Assembly: GCA_030248215.1 (NCBI GenBank)
Contig: JASANG010000235.1
Span: 62,001 to 126,000 of the forward strand
From: Enoplolaimus lenunculus
Taxonomy: Eukaryota; Nematoda; Enoplea; Enoplida; Thoracostomopsidae
Reading direction: 5' to 3'
DNA length: 64,000 nt
Under the pieces are notes generated by a model. It was not told the origin of the DNA, ran no database searches, and saw only the letters and a list, made by a program, of their open reading frames with translations. The translations under genes were made by a program, and so were the position numbers. Below are positions 58,075 to 64,000 of this stretch, piece after piece. Position 1 is the first letter of the stretch. Each line of letters opens with the position of its first letter.

Positions 58075-58740
58075 TAATACATGAGCATGTCATGGCGAAT
58101 AAGACTCTACGGTAATGGAATCTGTTGTAAACCTATATTTGTTTCCGCTAATGCTCTACTTTTGCTTTTACACTGAACTGTATAATGCAATATATATTTT
58201 TACGCATCTCATACATACTTTTCAATAATAATTTTAACAGCATTACAGTTGAAGGTGTTGATGGCGTTTGGGGTCTCTTCGCGTTCTTGGTTTTCGTTGG
58301 AATTTATTTTGAAAAGGAAACTGATTAGAATTTTATAAGAACGGTTCATTTCAATTAATTTTTTCAAACACAAACGCAAAAGAGATGAAAGGTTTCCAGA
58401 CCAGACACAGAGATACGTTCCCAGAAATGAAACTGATAGCATTCCAATTTCCAACTGACTGTTATACCTATGTGCAAACATATCGGCAAAGAATCGGCAA
58501 TTTTTTGCAGTGCCGATGCCGATACTCACGAAAAGTGTCGGTTATTACCGATGCCGATGAATCCGCACATCCCTAATATATACCAATCGTTTTAGGTTCT
58601 GTAATTCAAGAAGAAACGACATTGTGAAATATATGATAACTACTAACAAGTCTAGTAGTATCCGGTGGGGATGTGCCGACTGATCGGCATCCGGATCGGT
58701 AGTTTTCCGGGTGATATTCCAATTTATCAAAACAGCAGTA
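58075..58740. other. Intergenic DNA with GGGATGTGCCGA-type repeat ends
   Basis: About 58490-58577 reads, on the minus strand, TTAGGGATGTGCGGATTCAT and CGGCATCGGTAATAACCGAC. A facing copy lies at about 58664-58720 (GGGGATGTGCCGACTGATCG). Probably hAT-type remnants. Confidence 0.45.
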
Positions 58741-60410
58741 TCACGGGTACTATCCCAATTTTCCTTGTGAAATCCAAATATCCTGAGAAACCCAGAGTCG
58801 GCTGAGGCTTAGGTTCAGGGTCCGGCTTAGGCTTAGTTTCAGTCTTAAGCTTTCGCTATTCAGAGGTTTAGGTTTACACTCAGGTTTAGGCTTAGCTTGA
58901 GCCTAAGTTATATTTCAAGTTCAAAAACAGAAGTTTCACGGATTATATGCAAATTTTCCTTGTGAAATCCAAATATCCTGGGAAAAAGCTATACCCCAAG
59001 TTCAAAAATTGAAGTTTCGCGGGCTATATGCCAATTTTCCTTGAGAAATCCAAATATCCTGGGATAAGTTAAGTTGTTTATTTAAGTTCGGGCTCGAGGG
59101 TAGGATTGACGGATCCATGGGCAGACGGAAGCAGGGGGCTCAGCCGTTTTGTAGCCAAATTGGGACTTTTGTTTCCCCAGCACTTGAGAAATTCGCTCAC
59201 ATAAAAACATTTTCTTTAATTGCGTTTTCAAGGGGGATGTCGACCCCCAAACCACCACACAAAGCAAATCGTTTGAGTAAAATTTTTTACAGTCTATTTG
59301 CAGCCTAAATGTGAGAACCACTTAGTGTGGATGATCCCTTAAAGTTGCGGGGCGTTCTAGGGGCGGCAGCACCCCTGAAAACTTAATTTAAAAAGATGTT
59401 TATGTGGAGGATGGAAGGTTGTTTTTGTTGTGTTCTCAAAGGGGTTGTACGACTCCAAACCTCCCCAATTTCCTAAAATATCGAGCGAAAAACGCTGCAC
59501 TAAAAATCGTAATTTTTCGGGTATATAATCGAATTTCCAAAACCCAATTTCCCATGTAATATCCCAATTTTCCAAAATCCCAAGCGGAAAAAGCTGTCCC
59601 CAAAATCCCATTCCCGAATAATGTATGTCCGAATTTTCAAAAATCCCAATTTCCCGGGAATATCCCAATGTCCCAATATCAATTGCCGCTGTCCCGTTTT
59701 CCTATTTGCCCGTAACAGGCGTATCCCGTTTTCCCAGCGAAAAACTGGAGTTGTCCCGTTTTCCAATTTGCCAGAAACAAACCTGTCCCTGTTTCTCAAC
59801 GAAAACTTCGAGCTGTCCGTTTTCCAATTTGCCCGAAACAGGCATGTCTCGTTGTCCCGATTTCCATGCGATAATTCGCAGCTATCCCGTTTGCCCGAAA
59901 CAATCCTGTCCCGTTTTCCCATTTGTCCGAAACACTCGTTTTCCCATTTGCCCAAAACAAACTTGTTCCGTTTTCCCATTTGCCCAAAACAAACTTGTTC
60001 CGTTTTCCCATTTGCCTAAAATAAACCTGTCCCATTTTCCCAGCGAAAAATGGTAGCTGTCCCGTTTTCCCATTTGCCCGAAACAGTCTTGTCCTATTTC
60101 CCCGCCTGCCCGTGGGAAATAGGACGAGTATATTAATTTACCGCTATTCTAAATTTCCCAAAATCCCGAGCTAAAAAGGCTGCGCCCGAAATCCCAATTT
60201 CCCGGCTAATTTCCGAATTTTCCAAAATCCAAATATCCCGGGTATATAATATCCTAATTTCTCAAAATTGAAAATACCAATTTGCGAAAATCACGAGCGA
60301 AAAAGGCAGCGCTCAATATCCCAATTTCGAGGTTAATATCAGAATTTCTCAGGCAATATCCCAATTTCCCAAAATCCCAATTTCCCGTGTATATTATCCG
60401 CGGATTGTAG
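58741..60410. repeat. Minisatellite field of TTCCC/GGGAAA words
   Basis: 58741-59060 repeats AAATATCCTGGGA blocks and includes a TTAGGCTTAG run (58800-58910). 59470-60410 is built from AATTTCCCAAAATCCC and, at 59690-60110, about 15 degenerate units of CCCGTTTTCCCATTTGCCC. Long overlapping frames on both strands (for example 59500-59979 minus and 59625-60056 plus) come from this repeat. Confidence 0.8.
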
Positions 60411-60601
60411 GAGGGACGTTTTCAGGGCACGGGCAGCCAAACTAGCGATCAAAACACCACCATATTTAATACATGTATATTTGAGACCGGAATTTCTTTC
60501 ATTTGTCAACTCGACCCGTTTGGGCTTAGCAATTTTATAAGTAATACTGTGTCCGGTTTTCCTACTTTACACCAAAACTTTAGCCTTCGGCTCTGTTTAC
60601 A

Positions 60602-61477
60602 TTATGGGTCATCCACGTTATATATACTGTCTACGCCATTGTAAAAAATTGTCCACCCACTTGTTTGCAAGGGCGGTACAAAGCAATATTGTTTTGATAT
60701 ATTTGGACTTTGCAGAGGGCATACATAGTCTGTTATGGCGGTAGTCCCTTCGGAGGGAATAGGGACAATGTGGACACTGTTTGAACACAGTATTTGACAA
60801 TTGAAGTTCCTTCGCACAGACTCTGTATAATCGCTTAACAATCACTTCGGACAGACTTTGTGTTATGCAATACACGAATGTCCTGACAGACTCAGGACAA
60901 AACAGCTGTCCTTTCTACAACATATTGACAAAGTGACATCTGTATGCGCGATAGTGTGGCAGAGTATACGCCGTTCAGAGGGACTCTCTGTTGTCAGCCT
61001 GGTTTACACATAGTGTGGTTGACTTGGATATTATATAATTTATAAACACTGTAATTAGGAGCTAATAGCAGGGTGCAACCGGAGGTCCGGCTTCGGCAGA
61101 AAATCGGCCTCCGGCTTCGGTAGATTTTTTGCCGGAGATTCCGGCAATTTCGGTAGTAAACTTTTGCATAGTTTTGTAAAATTTATCTCTATACGCGCTT
61201 TGTTTTACTTCTGTGACAGTTTTCAGGAAATAATTCCGAATTTTAGCAAAAAATTAGCGTAAAACCAAACAACTTAATATATTGCAGATATTGGCGAAAA
61301 TTAACTTATTAACCATCATTTTTGCTATCCAATTTCTCCTCACCTCCGGCTCCGGTAAGTTTCCTTGACCTCCGGCTCCGGTATTTTTCACTTCCGGTTG
61401 CACCCTGACTAATAGGGACTCGCATGTGGGTACAATTTTTTACCGTAGCATAGACAGTATAACGTGGATGATCCATT
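60602..61477. mobile_element. TIR element with ~55-bp ends, host of a nested MITE H
   Basis: The left end ATGGGTCATCCACGTTATA, TACTGTCTACGCC, TAAAAAATTG, CACCCAC is mirrored at the right as GTGGGTAC, CAATTTTTTA, GCATAGACAGTATAACGTGG, ATGATCCAT. Without the inserted MITE it would be about 530 bp. No transposase frame. Confidence 0.8.
61069..61407 (+). mobile_element. hAT-type MITE H, complete, nested
   Basis: CAGGGTGCAACCGGAGGTC to CACTTCCGGTTGCACCCTG, 339 bp. The flanks GCTAATAG and ACTAATAG match at 7 of 8. It lies inside the element at 60602-61477. Confidence 0.9.
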
Positions 61478-61483
61478 ATAGTA

Positions 61484-61864
61484 CTGTAGTGACCCGAATA
61501 AGAGGGGGGTCCCCATTTTGCGTCCCAATCAATAGGAGTCTGTATCCCTAATAAGAGTCCGTAAGCGGATAGAGTCCCTATAGCCCTAATTATAGTCCAT
61601 AAATGTCAATTCTCCCTAATTGTAGTGCATAAATGACACCGGGACCAAATAAAGTTGAGTTCGAAACTTTAAAGCATACTTTAGTTTTGGAAGTACATTT
61701 TTAACGCTGCATTATCGTTAGTTTTTGATACAAGGTAAATAAATGTTTAATTCAACGGCTAGTTGCAATACCGACGTATATAACAGTCCGTAACCGAACA
61801 ACACGGGGTACCCTCTGGAGCGGCCAAATAAATATCAGCCCCCTTCTTATTCGGGTCACTACAG
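61484..61864 (-). mobile_element. MITE family A copy, reverse order
   Basis: CTGTAGTGACCCGAATAAGA to ATTCGGGTCACTACAG, with TA at 61482-61483 and 61865-61866. It is 381 bp and starts only a few bases after the neighbouring TIR element. Confidence 0.9.
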
Positions 61865-61908
61865 TACACGTATATATTTCTGGCATTTTGTGACAATTAC
61901 TCATTACC

Positions 61909-62050
61909 GGGGTGCAACCGGAGGTGAAAAATACCGGAGCCAGAGTCGAAGGTCAATAACACTTGCCGAAGCCGTAGGTGAAGCTGGAGGGGAGGTGAGC
62001 TGGAGGTCGATTTTTGCCCGAGTTGGAGGCAGACCTTCGGTTGTACCCTG
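61909..62050 (-). mobile_element. hAT-type MITE H, 142-bp deletion form, inverted
   Basis: GGGTGCAACCGGAGGTGAAA at the left is the family's right end, and GGCAGACCTTCGGTTGTACC at the right is its left end. Most of the interior is gone. The frame 61890-62135 is an artefact. Confidence 0.75.
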
Positions 62051-62146
62051 CTCTCCCCATTCTGAAACTAGTCAACTCGTAGCTATCACACACAAACAAA
62101 ACGTAAACCCAAACTATAAACTTCACTCATGTTGAACCAGCTATAC

Positions 62147-62500
62147 CAGGGTGCAACCGGAATTCCGGTTCCGCTTTGAAATCTGGTATTTATCAAATGG
62201 AAATTTTTCTCATTCGAAAATTTAAGAAAAATTGGCATATATATTATATTCTAACTTATTTTTCTAAAATTGTCTGATCGTGTATTGCCAGTTTTCAACA
62301 CGTGCCATACATTTTTTATCATACGTTTCTATATGCTGCATTTGATTCAAATTTTGGAACCCTAAATATTGTTTTTAGCGACAAAATATCGTTAAATATT
62401 AATTTTCCGGTAACAAGTATATATTTTTTGTTTTCCTGTTCCGGTATGCAATAAAATCTATGTGAACGTGTTTATTTTAGAGCCAAAATATCCATAGTTT
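62147..62500 (+). mobile_element. hAT-type MITE, CCGGAATTCCGG subtype, right end unclear
   Basis: It begins CAGGGTGCAACCGGAATTCC. The TTTTCCTGTTCCGGTATGC stretch near 62430-62450 belongs to the right half, but no clear terminal repeat follows. Confidence 0.5.
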
Positions 62501-62601
62501 CGCAATAACAGCGAAGCTGGCCTTTCAAAATAGTAGGTAGCGAGACGATGGATTTGCGGAATCCACGTATGGTAACGTGTAAAGTGACATAACTTGCTTA
62601 G

Positions 62602-62955
62602 CAGGATACAACCGGAGGTCTGCCTGCGGCTCCGGCAGAAAATCGGCCTCCGGCTCCGGTAGAATTTTTCCGGCGGTTCTGAGAATTTTGGCAGTAAAAT
62701 TTTGCATAATTTTGCAAAATTTATATGTTTAGCGCGTTTCGTTTTAGTTTTGACACAATTTTAAGGAAAGAACTTCCAAAATTTCGCACAAGATTAGCGT
62801 AAAAATCAAACAACTTAACAACATATTGCCGAAACTTATTGGCTAAAATTAACTAATTAACCATCATTTTTACTACGTAATTTCGCCAGAGCTCCCGCTC
62901 CGGCAACTTTCGTTGACCTCCGGCTCCGGTATTTTTCACCTCCGGTTGCACCGTG
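62602..62955 (+). mobile_element. hAT-type MITE H, reference copy
   Basis: CAGGATACAACCGGAGGTCT to CCTCCGGTTGCACCGTG, 354 bp, with an exact 8-bp duplication TTGCTTAG (62594-62601, 62956-62963). No coding potential; the minus frame 62525-62707 is an artefact. Confidence 0.92.
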
Positions 62956-63060
62956 TTGCTTAGCTAGTTTTTTTAGGTTATCCTCGAATTCAAAAATTTT
63001 GGTTCGCACTTCTGTATATATTGAACACCTACCAATTCGCGTTGTTAGTGTGAAAATAAT

Positions 63061-63811
63061 ATGGGGTTCACGTTAAAAATGGTGCAGCTGGGTCACGTTT
63101 TGTCACGTATATATTGTGTAACACTTTGTATGCGATGTACCCAATATGATATTCCAAAAAGTGGTTGTCGGCTAACATCACGTATCGGTCACGTTATGTC
63201 TTTCAGTATTATATAACTCCCTACATTCTGGCAATATCATATGATCATTTTAAATACGTCTACTAAGACAGTTACATAACTAGGTTTGGAATATCATATG
63301 ATACTTACAGACATGTGCCGCTAGAATCATATATACATTACGAAACAATGTATATAAATCAATACTTATATTCTGGCGGGAAATTTAAAATTAGGCGGGA
63401 AAGTTATATTTTTGGTGGAAAAATTGAAATTTTGGCGGGAAATTTAAATTTTGGCGCCTAAATCCAAAATTTAGAGAAAATTCAAAATTTGGCAGGAAAA
63501 TTCTAATTTTGGCGGGAATGTTCAAATTTTGGCTGATTGTCTTATGATACGTCTTAAACTACATATTGGAATATACGATACTCTAAATCCGTCTTGTTGA
63601 ACATCATATCATATATGTTGTTAATTTGGAATATCATGATATTCAACAATAAATGTGATTGTGTCACGTGACATTCGAACACTAAACTTGTACACATGAT
63701 ATTCGACTTGCCTGCCCGTATCACATGATGGTAACAAAAATTTATGTTGATGTCAAATTAACATGTGACAAAACGTGACCCGACTGCACCAGTTATAACG
63801 TGAATCTCGCA
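63061..63811. mobile_element. TIR element, GGTTCACGTTA family, with internal minisatellite
   Basis: The left end GGTTCACGTTAAAAATGGTG, CAGCTGGGTCACGTTTTGTC is mirrored at the right (GACAAAACGTGACCCGACTG, CACCAGTTATAACGTGAA). The interior has many ATATCATATGAT words and, at 63375-63540, units of TTTTGGCGGGAAATTTAAA. No transposase. Confidence 0.8.
63375..63540. repeat. Minisatellite GGCGGGAAATTTAAATTTT
   Basis: About eight degenerate units of roughly 20 bp inside the TIR element at 63061-63811. Confidence 0.85.
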
Positions 63812-64000
63812 TTAAGGCTTCGACGCAGCTCAAAGACCATAGTTACTCGCAAGTATGTTATTTCTTCAGAATTTGGTGGTATGACCACGCAGGGACATAA
63901 ACGCTCATGTTATGCACATTTAGTTTATTTAAATCTGCACAAAGAACAAAAAGCGTAAAACTAGCGAATACATACATTTAATGCGGCCAATGCTACTTTC
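63812..64000. other. Window end, nothing recognised
   Basis: No reading frame or repeat of note on either strand. Confidence 0.4.

Noticed and set aside
59357-60073. Frames up to 159 codons with GKRDRIVSGKWENG-like repeats
   Set aside because: A minisatellite translated in several frames on both strands.

Overview
The window is animal nuclear DNA: AT-rich, gene-poor, with spliced genes and crowded by short non-autonomous DNA transposons. Five host genes can be read, four of them from families I recognise. They are histone H3.3 (minus, 15203-17331), SDHAF4 (minus, 36494-38078), LSM6 (minus, 39105-40088), the ceramide transfer protein CERT (plus, 45597-54507, 14 coding exons), and an unrecognised tail-anchored protein gene (minus, about 3190-3990). 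CERT places the source among animals. Nothing here lets me name the phylum with confidence; an invertebrate is likely from the repeat content.

Layout. 1-3 kb: TA-flanked MITEs. 3.2-4 kb: the unknown minus-strand gene. 4.7-6 kb: an element with about six ~170-bp tandem units. 8-10 kb: a foldback element, a CAA microsatellite and an orphan exon-like reading frame. 15-17 kb: H3.3, with MITEs filling its introns. 18-36 kb: mostly repeats, plus one 135-codon ORF (24912-25319), a disabled gene (28676-29530) and a short ORF (33469). 36-40.5 kb: SDHAF4 and LSM6 in tandem, with the 5' side of LSM6 facing a possible divergent small ORF. 43-45.5 kb: tRNA-derived SINEs and a dead LINE. 45.6-54.5 kb: CERT. 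54.5-64 kb: repeats again, including two minisatellite fields and nested MITEs.

At least six MITE groups can be told apart by their inverted ends and target-site duplications (TSDs): (A) ~440 bp, ends CTGTAGTGACCCGAATAAGA, TSD TA; (H) ~340 bp, ends CAGGGTGCAACCGG, 8-bp TSD, hAT type; (T) ~180 bp, ends GGCCCATGTATA, 8-bp TSD, with TTAGGC-like interior; (B) ~255 bp, ends CACTGTAAAT or CTCTGTAAAT; (P) ~370-390 bp, ends GGCTGGGTTTC, 3-bp TSD, Harbinger-like; (F) foldback elements with GACG/GGCGCC arrays. Several are nested in one another with exact TSDs, which orders the insertions in time.

The host genes do not form a pathway. H3.3, LSM6, SDHAF4 and CERT are chromatin, RNA-decay/splicing, mitochondrial complex II and lipid-transfer genes that simply lie near each other. 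I found no previously undescribed multi-gene system. The most distinctive features are the nested MITE stacks, the octamer-bearing tandem-repeat element, the long palindrome inside the SDHAF4 intron, and the changed FFAT core in CERT.
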